Assembly (NCBI GenBank): GCA_026120185.1
Contig: JANUWF010003367.1
Location: 1,834,001 to 1,898,000, forward strand
Length of the DNA: 64,000 nucleotides
Direction: 5' to 3'
From: Voacanga thouarsii
Taxonomy: Eukaryota; Streptophyta; Magnoliopsida; Gentianales; Apocynaceae
This document shows, piece after piece, positions 48,710-60,119 of the stretch (its first letter is position 1; each line of letters opens with the position of its first letter). The position numbers and the translations under genes were made by a program. Under the pieces are notes generated by a model that had not been told where the DNA came from, did no database searches, and worked only from the letters and a program-made list of their open reading frames with translations.

Positions 48710-49500
48710 AATGTTTTTAGCTGGTCTCGAGCTATTACCATGTTTTGGTGCTTCCTTAGTCTTATGAATTGCTTTCTGGGGTAACAAGTGAGGAGGATGC
48801 TTTTCTATAGGTGCTGCCTTTGGAGATGAGCTAGGGGCGTGCTTAATTAGAAAGGAGTTGATGTTTTTGCAAGCTTGTCAGGTGCTGTGTAGCTGCCTTT
48901 GTGTTTGAGCTAGGGGCATGTTTAGAAGGAATCGGTGCCTTTGTGGGCTTGTGAAGGGCTGCCTTTGGAGATAAATGAGCCTGCTTTGGTGATTGAGTAA
49001 TCATGTTATTGCTTGGCTTGGAAGGTGCAGCCTGTGGTGATAAATGTATCTTCTTTGTAGAAGGTGAATGCTTTGGCGATTGAGCAACATTTTTAGGAGT
49101 CTTTGTCAATGGCTTTTTAGCTGGTTTAGGTTTCAATTTTGAGCTACATCCATGCTTCTTATGCTCATGTTTAGGTGAATGTTTATGCACAGGCTCAGCT
49201 GACGCTGCCTTAGGAGCCAATTTCTTGTGTTGTAGTGCGGGTTTGGGAGCTGAGTGGGAATGATTCTTCTGCTCTGTTGCTGCCATAGGGGTTAGGAGCC
49301 AATTTATTATGTTCTGGTGCCGCCTTTGGAGCCAAGTGCGAAGCATTCTTGTGTTCTGGTGCTGCCTTAGGTGCCAAGCGAGTATGATTCTTTGTCTCTG
49401 GTGCGAAGTTAGGAGCCAAATAAAATGCAGGTTGGAAGAGAATTGCACCAGCAACAATGCATGAAGTTGCGAGGATGAAGCCACTGTAAGGATTTCCCAT
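48710..49500 (-). pseudogene. Ala-Pro-Lys repeat protein gene with N-terminal membrane/signal segment, frameshifted
   Basis: The start at 49500 gives MGNPYSGFILATSCIVAGAI, a hydrophobic segment that could be a signal peptide or membrane anchor. Repeats of the type LAPKAAPEHKN follow. Near 49290 the repeat frame is lost and resumes in another frame (HSAPKPALQHKKLAPKAAS) down to 48843. There TTAA appears inserted and the frame shifts again to SSPKAAPIEKHPPHLLPQKA, ending near 48710. The protein is rich in Lys, His, Pro, Ala and Ser, as in extracellular or cell-wall repeat proteins. I do not recognise a family. Without the two small insertions the frame would run about 260 codons. It may be a recent pseudogene, or sequencing errors may be involved. 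Confidence 0.55.
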
Positions 49501-49752
49501 TGTGCTCAACTCTAGTGATTTATCCTGAAGGGAGAAATTGATTTGCAGAAATGCATTTCAGTTACTATAGTAGTAAAATTTTTCCACCCTGCTTCTTAAA
49601 ATTAAATGATCTCTTCTGCTACATTTATGTTAACCCTAGTACTGATGCAGTTACTGCAATAGTAAATTCTTCACCTTGCTTAATCTATCTTAAAACTTAA
49701 ATGATCTAATCTCTTCTGCTTCATTTATGTTAACCCTACTACTACTGATGTA
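49501..49752. other. Upstream flank of the Ala-Pro-Lys repeat gene
   Basis: A segment with TTACTAT/ACTGCAATAGTAAA and ATGATCT...TCTTCTGCT...CATTTATGTTAACCCTA occurs twice (about 49560-49640 and 49650-49740), a tandem duplication of about 85 bases. Confidence 0.6.
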
Positions 49753-50071
49753 CTACCTCCGATTCATAATAAGTGTCATTTTGGCTGAATAATTTTATTG
49801 TATAATAAGTGACTTTTTACAAAAAAGTTCATATTATTTTCTTTATTTACCCTCTAATATAATTATTTAGTATAATAAATTTTGTGATTTTTTAATATTT
49901 TTTACTGTTACTCACAAAAAATGAGTCAAGCCCTTGAACAAGTACTGAGATATGTAGAAATAGGTGACTTTGTACTCAAAGTTAATAATTAAGGGTATAC
50001 TAGTAATTTCAATTAGTTTCTTAATATGTGTGAAAATTTTTAAAACGACACTTATGATGAATCGGATATAG
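49753..50071. mobile_element. Stowaway-like MITE
   Basis: 319 bp flanked by TA. CTACCTCCGATTCATAATAA at the left pairs with TTATGATGAATCGGATATAG at the right. Confidence 0.8.
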
Positions 50072-50708
50072 TATTTAATGAAGTCATTAAGAACCCCTAT
50101 AGATGTCAAGAGTAGTTCAATAATATTCATAAATAATAGATTTTCACGTGAATAAAACTGAATAATAATAGTTTAAGGGGAAAAAAAGTTTCTATTATTT
50201 GAATAATTACGCGATAAATATTAAATGTCATACAATATTACTTGCTATATGAAACTGCTTCTAGGCCATATATAGTAGCTGTAGGGTGGAACATTACAAG
50301 ATATAAATCATTTCCTCCTAAAAGGAAGAAATCCATTATTAGTACAAAATAATGTTAATGAAGTGGAATGAGCTTGATGTTTAAATGGCTCATTTCCTAA
50401 GAGGAAGAAACGACCAAGTGAGGTTAATTTGAGTTACCAAATTGACACAATCTCCATTTGGGAATGGAACAATGAGAGTGCGTGATAAATTTTCACTGCC
50501 AATTCGTTCTGTTCACGTTTAACCATATACTACTCAGTATACTACTCGTGTTTTAATATTTGTATAAATTTAAAGTTTTAAATTAAAATTTTATTTTTCC
50601 CCCGCTATATCTAGAAAAAGTGAGAGAGAGAAAAAAAGGAAAAAAAAAAAAGTTTCATGTGTACTTATAGAGCTTGTGAAATTTTACCAAGAGTGAGTCT
50701 TGCCCTAA
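50072..50708. other. Intergenic DNA, no gene seen
   Basis: AT-rich with an A-run near 50630-50652. No recognisable feature. Confidence 0.5.
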
Positions 50709-51134
50709 GCCTTGGTTTGGTTAGCAAAGGGGAGGGGGAGAAGAAAGGGGAAGGGGAGTGGTATATTTTACTTCCATTAATGTATTTATTCTTATTCTGT
50801 CTAGTTTGAGTGAAAATAGGAAGGGAATGAGGGGAAGAAGAAGGAGATTAATTAATTTAATTTATTATTTTATCCTTTATTTTCTATTTTATTAAAATTT
50901 TTAATGTTAAAATATGATTAATGTTGTCATTGTTCATCTCACTTTATTTTATTTCTTTTAATCCTTCCGAATCGGGAGGGGAGGAAATGCTAAAGTGAAG
51001 AGAGAATGTACCTCCTCTTGATTTACTTCTCCTCTACATCTACATCCAACCAAACGAGATAAATATTCCATTCATCTTCATATTTCTTTTTCCTCTTCAT
51101 CTACTTTCACAAAATAATTCAATCGAACCAAGCC
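50709..51134. mobile_element. Tourist-like MITE
   Basis: 426 bp flanked on both sides by TAA, the 3-bp duplication of PIF/Harbinger-type elements. Ends: GCCTTGGTTTGGTT at the left and AATCGAACCAAGCC at the right, about 11 of 14 bases complementary. The interior is purine-rich near the left end and pyrimidine-rich near the right end. Confidence 0.7.
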
Positions 51135-51971
51135 TAAGTACTGAGTCGTTAGTGGTGAAATCTATCAATTTTTCTATCTCATCATTACTTTTACATGTTT
51201 CAATTTTTAGAACAAAATTGAAAAACCAAAAGTTTGGTCTGTCCTCTTGGAAGCCAAATGGACATGTGAAATGACAATCCAGCTGATAACTTAATTATCA
51301 AACACTCTACTTACATATTTTCATATATATATTTTTTAAATATAAAAATATAAAAAAATTATAAATTACTATCAATTAAATTTTATACAAATATTTTACA
51401 AAAAAAAAAAATACACACAGAAATGAGACCGTGTCGGTTGTAAGATTAGCCCTCCACAAAGAAAGATAGAACACGTGGAAAATTTGAGGAATTTGACTAT
51501 GAGAGAAAGTAAATTGAAAATTCAATATTGGAAAACCCAAATCCTTTACCAATCTCAAACCAATCCAAGCGGTCCAAACCAACGAAGCCAAATCTCGTGA
51601 GATTTGATTTGTTTTCGTCCGAGATTTTGAAACCCAGGCAAAGGTCCAACCTAAAATACACGAAACAGACTTATTTCCGTGGGCCCCACTAAAGATTTCC
51701 TTTGGACTCCCAAATCTCCCCCTTTCTTACTCTTCTGTCCTCTGTTTGTCTCTGCCATTATTAAATTCCACTCACGGAAACTCAAAATTCACTTTCCCTG
51801 CGTGTTACCCTTTCCTTCTTTTTATTGCTCTTTTTTTTTTCTTTCTTTTAATTAAAATGGCACCACCATTTTGCTCCATAAAAAGCATTTAAGAAGGTAG
51901 GAGTAGTCTCCATTTTCTTCAAATTTTAAATTTATTTTTATTCTTTAAAAATATTTTTAATTTTATAATAT
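51135..51971. other. Spacer with a promoter-like stretch but no gene
   Basis: Around 51600-51890 the DNA becomes less AT-rich and pyrimidine-rich, like a plant 5' leader. It is followed by an ATG at 51858 with only about a dozen codons (MAPPFCSIKSI) and a weak donor. No downstream exon is recognisable. It could be an orphaned promoter/first exon. Confidence 0.3.
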
Positions 51972-52180
51972 ATAATTTTTATTTCACAATATAAATTGTT
52001 TTACAAAAATTTATTATTGTTTTTCAATTTTATCATTTTCTGTAATTTCTCTTTTTTCACTAATTATGATTAAATTCTCTTCAATTATTAAAGTAGATAA
52101 AGATTTAATGAAAAATATTTTTAAAATTTTTAATTCTTATATATATATTTAAAAGAATTTATATTGTAAAATAAATATAA
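51972..52180. mobile_element. MITE-like inverted repeat
   Basis: TTTTTATTTCACAATATAAA (left) pairs with TTTATATTGTAAAATAAAT (right). It is the same family as 40653-40936 and 54706-54995. Confidence 0.6.
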
Positions 52181-52547
52181 TATTTTATTATAGTGGTGCG
52201 ACCGCGTATGCCCGATCCCAACCGCGGGTGAGACTGCTAGGGGACTAAGGCTGACTGCATGGGTTTTTTCCTTGGAAAGTTCCCTCATTGACCAAAGGCA
52301 AGCACACCACACTAAAATATACACGTTTTATGTATGAAAAGGAAACATCGACAAGATTTTTTGTTGATTAGTTCAAAAGTTGCATCTTTAGGAGTTAAAT
52401 TAGTCAAAATCAAACGTGGCTCACAACTTTCAACTGAGATTTGGGAGATCATGCTCCTAGTTTTCTTTTATATGTTAAGATTGATTATATAAGTTTTCTC
52501 AATAATGATTAAATACTTAATGGTTGATTAAAAATTTTGATCACTAG

Positions 52548-52595
<48 letters not shown>

Positions 52596-54705
52596 TCAAT
52601 AATAATAAATTATTTATTATGTTTCAACTAAATTAATAATAATTAACTTAATATGAAATTTTATATAAAAATAAAAATTATAATATAATAATAATATGTG
52701 AATTTCAAATATTTTATATCAAATTTAAATATATAAAAATAATATACGAAAAGTATATTAATTAATTTATAATATATGAAAATTTTTTCTTTTAAATAAT
52801 ATATTAATTCTTTTAAAACAGTCTAAGATGATAAATAGGTCAATTATAAATCAATTTTGTTGAGACCGAAGGAGTCTATTATTATTATTAATATCAATAC
52901 TAATACTATGTTACCTTGAAAATCAAGATAGGTAAATATCTATGTGGAAGTAAGGTCCTTCTATTACGTAATTTTCGAATCAAAATAAAGTCGGTCATAT
53001 TTTTAATTGGTTAAAATTAGTGGTTTTAAGTATTCTTAATGGGGTTTCCCCCTTTTGATTTTAATTTTAAAAACATTTTTCAAAAGTATATATTTCAACA
53101 GCTGAAGAAAAGTTTTGGTAACTAAGAACAAACCAATTGCGTTTTGCAATTCAAAGGCTCAAACTTGGATTTAGAAGATCTAACTGAGTTAAGCTCATTC
53201 GATAAATTTAAATTTTGAAATTCAAAAATTTAAGTATTGAATTTGAAAATTAAATTAATTATAATTTGTTTTTATTGTAATTTAAATTAAATAAAAATAA
53301 TTTTAGATGATTATTTTAATATATTCAGACTTTAAAATATTATTATAAACTTTAAGTTAAATAAAATTATTTAAATTTAAAATTTAAATATATTAGATGT
53401 TTATCTAATTGTTATTATTCATTTCATGTAATTTAAATTATAATAACATATACTGCAAAAATAAATAATAACTAATTTGATTATTGTATTCAAAATTCAA
53501 ATCTCAAAATTTAATATTTAAATTTTAAATTTATTAAAAGGCCTTTAGATACTCATATTGATTTCCTTTATTCTAGTGACCACTGCTTTATTTTTTTTAT
53601 TAAACACGGATGTACTTGATTTCCTTTATTAAATACGGGTGTACTTTATTAAATGGCCCTTGGATACACATATTGATTTCCTTTATTCTAGTGACCATTT
53701 GCTTTATTTTTTATTGAATATGGGCGTACTTGAATTGTAATTCTTTTATTAAAAAATTTAATTATTTATCTAGATGAAAAATATATTTAATATAAATAAA
53801 TTTTATTATTTACTTAAGTCGATTACAATGTTAATTTTTAAATTCATAATTTTTTAATAAAATTAAAATTAAAATTATATTTTATTTTTAAAAAATAACA
53901 TTAATAGAGAAAAAGAAATTACAGGGTTAGGGGTGTTTAATGACCATAGTACTCCTCTCACTAAACTTTAGTATTTTTTATTCTCAGTCGGTTGCTTTAA
54001 AAGTTCACTTTTCCATTATTTAATAGCTAAAAAGTAAAAAGGGCACCTTATTATTATTTATTTATTTGTAATGCCAAGAAAGTTCAACTAGTATTTACTA
54101 TTATCCCATGGATATCAAATCAAACAACCATTTATTTATTTAAAATAAATTTTTAAAAAAATGAAAAAGACAAAGACGGGTATACGACGTTAGCCAGATG
54201 CCAAAGCCACCTTTGGATTGATAAGCAACAGCACATAGTAATTTCACAATCCGGGAAACGCCATGTTTGCTTGGGTATTACAACTACTAATTAAATATTG
54301 GTATTCTGATTCCCGATTCTCCTTTTGATTTTAGCCAATGGGGAAAGACTTCGTATTTGCAAAATAACAAATCCCCACGATGCCCAAGACAAACGCTGTC
54401 TTCGTCGCGACATGAATGCGACGAGTCAGCAAAAACTCGGCGGTCTAACTGTTATCGGTATTACCCCAAATTAAGGTTACCGACTCTGTTCGGACCCCTC
54501 GTATAGTATTATTTCCCGATTTGACGGCGCAATTTTCAATGGGACGCCGAGTCAATGAATAGCTATTCCTCTGGTGAGATTTTTGTGCAAATTTACCCAC
54601 TTGTCATAATTGACGTAATAATAGGAATAAAATCATTTTAATTGAAAAAAAATCTAATTTTTTTGCATGGATAAACTTGGAGTCTTGGACAACATAATTT
54701 GGGAC
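52181..54705. other. AT-rich spacer, repeats, no gene seen
   Basis: An (ATT)n run lies at 52549-52594. A tandem duplication of about 110 bases (about 53539-53630 and 53650-53735) shares ATATTGATTTCCTTTATTC and CTAGTGACCA. A GC-richer stretch at 54180-54560 has no coding match that I can see. Confidence 0.5.
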
Positions 54706-54995
54706 AAAAGAATTATTTTCGTTTCATAATATAAATCGTTTTAAATTTATATACAAAAATTAAAAATATTAAATTTTACACAATTTTAAAATTAAAATTT
54801 TAAAAATATCCCTAATTAATTTTTTATCTACTTTAATAATTAAAAAGAGGTAAATCATAATTAGTGAAAAGAAAGAGATTGTTGGGAGGGGTAGAAGTGA
54901 AAAAAAATAATAAATATTTATAAAATTTTGTAAAATAACTTATATTGTGAAAAAAAAATTAAGTCTAAAATGACCTATATTATAAAATAAAGATA
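54706..54995. mobile_element. MITE-like inverted repeat
   Basis: ATTTTCGTTTCATAATATAA at the left pairs with TTATATTATAAAATAAAGAT-like sequence (shown here with its usual variation) at the right. Same family as two other copies in the window. Confidence 0.55.
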
Positions 54996-55102
54996 ATAAT
55001 ATATTTTAATTTGAAATTTCAACACTAGGTGTATTAATAGAGTAATATATTTATAAAAGCATTGTAAATTTCTTCTGATAAGAGAAAATATGAAAGTATA
55101 TA

Positions 55103-55107
55103 GTTAT
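55103..55107. repeat. Left target-site duplication of the RKD-carrying copia element
   Basis: GTTAT, repeated exactly at 60487-60491 after the far LTR. Confidence 0.9.
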
Positions 55108-55474
55108 TGTTATAAAATTAGGGTAGTGTTAGAATAAAATCTTCACACTACACACTAATAAAACTCTAACTATTCTTTGCACAAGAATTTCTCTTCAAAC
55201 TTCTCTCTTTCTTTCTCTCACAATTCTTTCTCCAATCTTTCTTTCACTAATCTTTCTTTCACAAAATGATGGTGTATTACAAGCTTAGAGAATAGCTCTA
55301 TTTATAGAGCTCTAATTAGTGAAATACATCATGGCATACATCATCTTCAACTAATCTCAATTAATGGTGTCTCCACTAAATGGTGGACATCCATAAAAAT
55401 CTTCTAATAATTCACATAAATCCATAATTAGTGGAGCCTCCACTAATTAATGGAGATTCCAATAATTCATAACA
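55108..55474 (-). repeat. 3' LTR
   Basis: 367 bp, TG...CA ended. It contains a palindromic TATA-type box (CTATAAATAG on the - strand, 55298-55307). Confidence 0.92.
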
Positions 55475-55598
55475 CTCCCCCTTGGATGTCCATCCATACA
55501 TAAAGAATATGCCTCGTTAAAACCTTACTAGATAAAAACCCGAGTGGGAAAAAAATCTAGTGAAGGAAAAAGAGTACACTATTCTATATGTCTGTTTA

Positions 55599-57790
55599 TT
55601 ACTCCCCCTGATAAGATGATTCTTTTAAATCTTTAAACCGATGCATACCGATTTTATATCTCAACTTCTCAAATGTTGCAGTCGGTAAAGTTTTCGTGAA
55701 AATATCTGCGAGGTTGTCACATGACCGAATTTGTAGCACATCAATTTCACCTTTCTTCTGGAGTTCATGAGTAGAGAAGAATTTTGGTGAAATATATTTT
55801 GTCCGATCTCCTTTAATATATCCTCCTCGTAATTGAGCTATGCAAGCTGCATTGTCTTCATAAAGAGGAGTTGGAATACCTTTGATTGATGATAATCCAC
55901 AACTTTCTCGGATATAATGAATCATGAATCTTAGCCATACACATTCTCGACTTGCTTCATGAATGGCTATAATTTCAGCATGATTTGAAGAAGTAGGCTG
56001 CTATAGATTGTTTCGTAGAACGCCATGATATAGCGAGTATTTCCACATGTAAATAGATAGCCCGTTTGAGAACGTGCTTTATGTGGATCAGATAAATAAC
56101 CAGCATCTGCATAACCTATCAATGTCGGACTGGTTTTATTTGAATAAAATAATCCGAGATCAATTGTACCTTGGAGATATCGAATGACTTGTTTTATTCC
56201 ATTCCAATGTCGTCGTGTTGGTGAAGAACTAAATCTTGCTAATAAATTGACAGCAAAAGCAATATCGAGTCGTGTATTATTAGCAAGATACATCAATGCA
56301 CCAATTGCACTGAGATATGGTACTTCAGGACCAAGGAGTTCTTCATCATTTTCTTGAGGTCGGAAAGGATCTTTATCCACATTTAACGATCGGACGATCA
56401 TTGGAATACTCAATGGATGTGCTTTGTCCATGTAAAATCTTTTTAGCACTTTTGCTGTATATGTTGATTGATGAATAAATGTTCCACTCTCCAAATGTTC
56501 AATTTGTAAACCAAGGCAAAATTTGGTTTTACCAAAATCCTTGATTTCAAATTCTCTTTTTAAATAATCAATTGTTTCTTGGAGCTCTTCAGGAGTTCCA
56601 ATAAGATTAATATCATCAACATATATAGCTAATATCACAAATTTAGAACTAGATTTCTTAATAAAAACACATGGACATATCTGGTCATTTTTAAATCCCG
56701 CTTTCAATAAATATTCACTAAGACGTGTGAACCACATGCGCCCAGATTGCTTCAGGCCATATAATGATTTACGCAACTTGATGGAGTAATTTTCACGAGG
56801 ATAATGTTTATATGCTTGAGTAATTTCGCGAATCCTTCGAGGATTTTCATGTAAACATCATTTTCTAAATTTCCATACAAGTAAGCGAGTGACAACATCT
56901 AATAGGCGCATATCTATCTTTTCATGTCTTGCTAAGCCGATAAGATATCGGAGTGTAATAGCATCAACAACGGGAGAATAAGTTTCATCATAGTCAATAC
57001 CTGGTCTTTGTGAAAAACCTTGGGCTACTAATCGCGCTTTATATCGAACGATTTCACTCTTTTCATTACGCTTTCGCACAAATATCTATTTGTAGCCAAC
57101 GGGTTTTACACCTTACGGTGTTCGGACTGCGAGTCCGAAGACTTCACTTTTTGTCGGTGCATTTAACTCCGATTGAATCGCATCTTTCCATTGCGACCAA
57201 TCTTTTCTATGCCGACATTCATCAACTGATATTGGTTTAGGATCATCACTATCTCGTATAACATCAAGAGATATATTGTATGCAAATATATTATCAATAA
57301 CGATTTCTATCCGATTCCAACTTCTACCGGAAGTGGTATAATTGATAGAAATTTCGGTGTTACTTTCATCAACTTCGGTTCTTTGTCATCGGTTCTCTCT
57401 TGGTCTTTATCATTCTTTTCTTCAATATGATCTTCTGGATCAGTTAATCCTCTTTTCTTTCGAGGATTTTTATCTTTAGAAACAAGAGGTCGGCCATGCT
57501 TACGGCATGCTTTTGGCTCAGCGACTATAGGTATAATATTTTGTTCTGCTGGAACTTCAATTCGAATAGGAGCATTTATAGGCTGGCATATGCGATTTTG
57601 TTACTCTTCTAGAGTTAACAAAAGCATCTGGCATTTGATTTGCAATGCTTTACAAATGAATTATCTTTTGAACTTCAAGTTCACACGCGCTTGTATGCGG
57701 ATCAAGATAATTTAATGATGTTGTCCAATCACGATCTTTCTTGTCTTGTTTCTGTTCTCCCCTTAATTTAGGGAATAATGATTTCATAAG
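55599..57790 (-). pseudogene. Copia pol: reverse transcriptase and RNase H, interrupted
   Basis: Going down the - strand: the linker (FPKLRGEQKQDKK near 57770; HLDP/CELEVQ-type residues near 57680), RT start (KARLVAQGFSQRPGIDYDET, about 57030), RT core in the frame 56776-55967 (SLYGLKQSGRMWFTRLSEYL; catalytic YVDD in LAIYVDDINLIGT), then MYLANNTRLDIAFAVNLLAR and RNase H to 55599 (LYEDNAACIAQLRGGYIKGD, DIFTKTLPT). Breaks: a stop replaces Trp just before IFVRKRNEK, there is a frame loss at 56860-56780, and another near 56040-55925. Integrase is absent. Confidence 0.88.
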
Positions 57791-57799
57791 AGAATAAGA

Positions 57800-58049
57800 A
57801 AATAAATATAAGAAAATGATGACAAGCGAGGAAATGCCAAGAAAAATATCTATTTTTTTTCACTCTTTCCGATCTGACTTTTCCTCTTCCTCTCTTGTCT
57901 TTTCTTCTCCTCCGACCCTCTACCTACCATCTACCTCTTCTTCTTCCTCATACGAGATATATATATATATATATATATATATGTATCGATATATATCTCG
58001 GTTATCGAGTCATTAGTAAACATCAAAAACAAAAATCACAAAGCGAGAT
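57800..58049 (+). promoter_or_regulatory. Probable captured leader/promoter of the RKD gene
   Basis: Pyrimidine-rich sequence (57850-57950) followed by an (AT)n run with TATATATCTCGG, leading into the ATG at 58050. It matches neither gag nor pol and so looks like captured upstream DNA. Whether it is active cannot be told. Confidence 0.4.
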
Positions 58050-59446
58050 ATGGAGACTCGTAATTCATTTGAGACATGGTCAAATTTTGACTCGGTTTTA
58101 CAGCGAGATGTTGATGTATTTTTCTTTCCAAACCAACCGCTTCGCCTAATTCAAACACGAGAAGATTTTGATATGTTTTCCTTTCCAAACCAACCGCTTC
58201 GCCTAATTCGAACGCAGAAGATTGTGATATGTTTTCCTTTCCAAACCAACCGCTTCCTCCTAATTTCAGGTGAAATACCTTTGAGGGCTTCCATTTGTTT
58301 TTAGTATGCTTGATAATGAAATTAAACTCTCTTTTGGTTTGTTTTTTATGTAAATCGAGTGGAAGTTTTGAACATACTTGCTTTGGACCAAGTTGATCCG
58401 CCCCTACAAGAGACTGCTTTTGATACTGTTCCTCTTGATGCTATTCCTTTGAATAAGGATATGCTTGTGCATGATCCTTTCTACTCTCTAATGGATTTTG
58501 AACAAAGCCATAATATGTTTCCAGATTATTATACATTTAAACATGGATTTTGAATGGTATTACCTTTACTGATATTATTTTCTTTTTCTAGGAGAAATAA
58601 TGAGTGGTCTTGGCAACGAAGTCGGAGTAAATACTCATGAAATGCATAATATCGAAGTTCAAGATATTATTGCAGACAAAATTCCTGGGGAGAAGAAGAT
58701 GATTAAGAGGCAGAGAGAGAAGAAGTGCAATAACTCCCGAGACACTATCAAGAGAAACAATTTCGCAGATACTTTTACCTACCAATCAAGAGCGCAGCCA
58801 AAGAACTGAATATTGGCATAACTCGTCTCAAGAAAAGATGTAGGGAGTTAGGAATTCGTCGATGACCTCACAGAAAATTGGTGAGCTTGGAGACCATAAT
58901 CAATAATGTCCAGGTTCTCTCTCATACATACTTATAATTTGCAAGTATGAAACTATGAAAGATTTATAAGTAAATAACCGATGATATCACTTCGATTTAC
59001 AGGATATGCAAAATAAAGAAGAAGGAGGACATATGGCTGAGAAGAAATTAAAAGAAGCCATTGCGATACTGGAATGTGAAAAACAGTTGGTGGAAGAAAA
59101 TCCTAATACGCAGTTAGAAGACCAAACACAGAAATTGAGACAAGCATGCTTCAAGGCCAAATATAATAAGAAATATAATAAACTTAAGGAGATCATAAAA
59201 TCTCAAGACTCATTTCGCAGTAATTTTACGGCTAATTCTGCTGCTAGTCTCGATGCTGGCTCAAAGGGGAAAGAAAAGGAGGAGGATGTCGAAAAAGAGG
59301 AGCTGAAGTCCATAATTACTAATTGTTTGTCGTCCTCTAATGTAAATATTGAAAAAGAACAATTACAAACCTTAATCTTACATTTGTCAGCTCAATTACA
59401 AAAGAGCAACTATAAGCATGTATCATCAAGTTCATATGAACACTAG
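58050..59446 (+). pseudogene. RKD: RKD-type RWP-RK transcription factor gene captured inside the copia element
   Basis: Probable exons: 58050-58269, 58360-58556, 58592-58913 and 59003-59446, separated by GT-AG introns. Exon 3 encodes a basic run (KRQREKKCNN) and the RWP-RK domain (YFYLPIKSAAKELNIGITRL then KKRCRELGIRR-stop-PHRKL, i.e. Trp of RWP-RK changed to TGA). Exon 4 gives the coiled RKD C-terminal motif NTQLEDQTQKLRQACFKAKY, then a charged tail ending at 59446. Frameshifts before the RWP-RK domain and an early stop in exon 2 add to the damage. Exon 1 has a threefold repeat of a FPNQPLRLI-coding unit. RKD proteins regulate egg-cell and germline identity in plants. Introns and a probable leader with an (AT)n run (57890-58049) are kept, so the source was genomic DNA, not spliced mRNA. 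Confidence 0.85.
58105..58263 (+). repeat. Triplicated unit in RKD exon 1
   Basis: A unit of about 50 bases containing CTTTCCAAACCAACCGCTTC occurs three times in tandem. Confidence 0.88.
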
Positions 59447-59519
59447 TTATATGAATAAAAGATGTGATGTTTATTATTAATGTAAATATCTTCTTTTTCT
59501 TATTATCTTTTCTGTTCCA

Positions 59520-60060
59520 CTTCAGGTGGCCAGTATTTCTCTGTGATAAGGGAAATATCGAGTGTGTCCATGACCATAACCACGGCCACTGCCACAACTA
59601 CGACTATAATGATGGCTTCTGTTGGAGCCAACAGCATTCTGGGAATGCTGTTGAGCCAGTTCATCTGGCTTCATGATTTCTGAATAATAACTCATGTTAA
59701 ATCTGTCAATTTTGGATACCATTTTTCTCGATATTGTTACTGCAGGACAATATTCGAGGTATGAAAAGTGGAGAATGTCTTCTCCAATATAACTTCATCA
59801 GTAACTTTTTCTCCGCAAAATTTTTAACTAAGATGTAGTTTTATACATCACGGAGTTCGCGGTTTTACAATCTTGCAACTTCAGGTGCAACCATTCATAC
59901 CGTGCAGTGGGTAGTACGACCATCTTCAGGTGGTCAAATCTTTCTTTTTATCCACATGACATATGGATCTCATTTTTTTAGCATTTAGATGCATTTCTGT
60001 ATGACATATAAATTTTTTTTTCCAGAAATATCAATGGCTACAAATTCGAATTTAGCGAGA
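59520..60060 (-). pseudogene. Copia gag relic
   Basis: On the - strand, KFEFVAIDISG near 60045 matches the start of the common plant copia gag. EWLHL-like residues follow near 59890, then a Gly/Arg/His-rich region (SCGSGRGYGHGHTRYF) at about 59600-59560, where these gags carry RGRG repeats. Heavily frameshifted. Confidence 0.7.
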
Positions 60061-60100
60061 TCAATAAATGCATACCTGTCTTCTGGCTTTAATAACGGCA

Positions 60101-60119
60101 GAGACTCGTGCTGATAACG
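60101..60119 (-). other. Primer-binding site of the copia element
   Basis: - strand CGTTATCAGCACGAGTCTC directly abuts the end of the upper LTR. This is a form often seen next to plant copia LTRs. Confidence 0.75.

Noticed and set aside
52190..52320. GC-richer patch GTGCGACCGCGTATGCC resembling a structural RNA
   Set aside because: I could not fold it into a tRNA cloverleaf and found no A/B-box pair in the right spacing.
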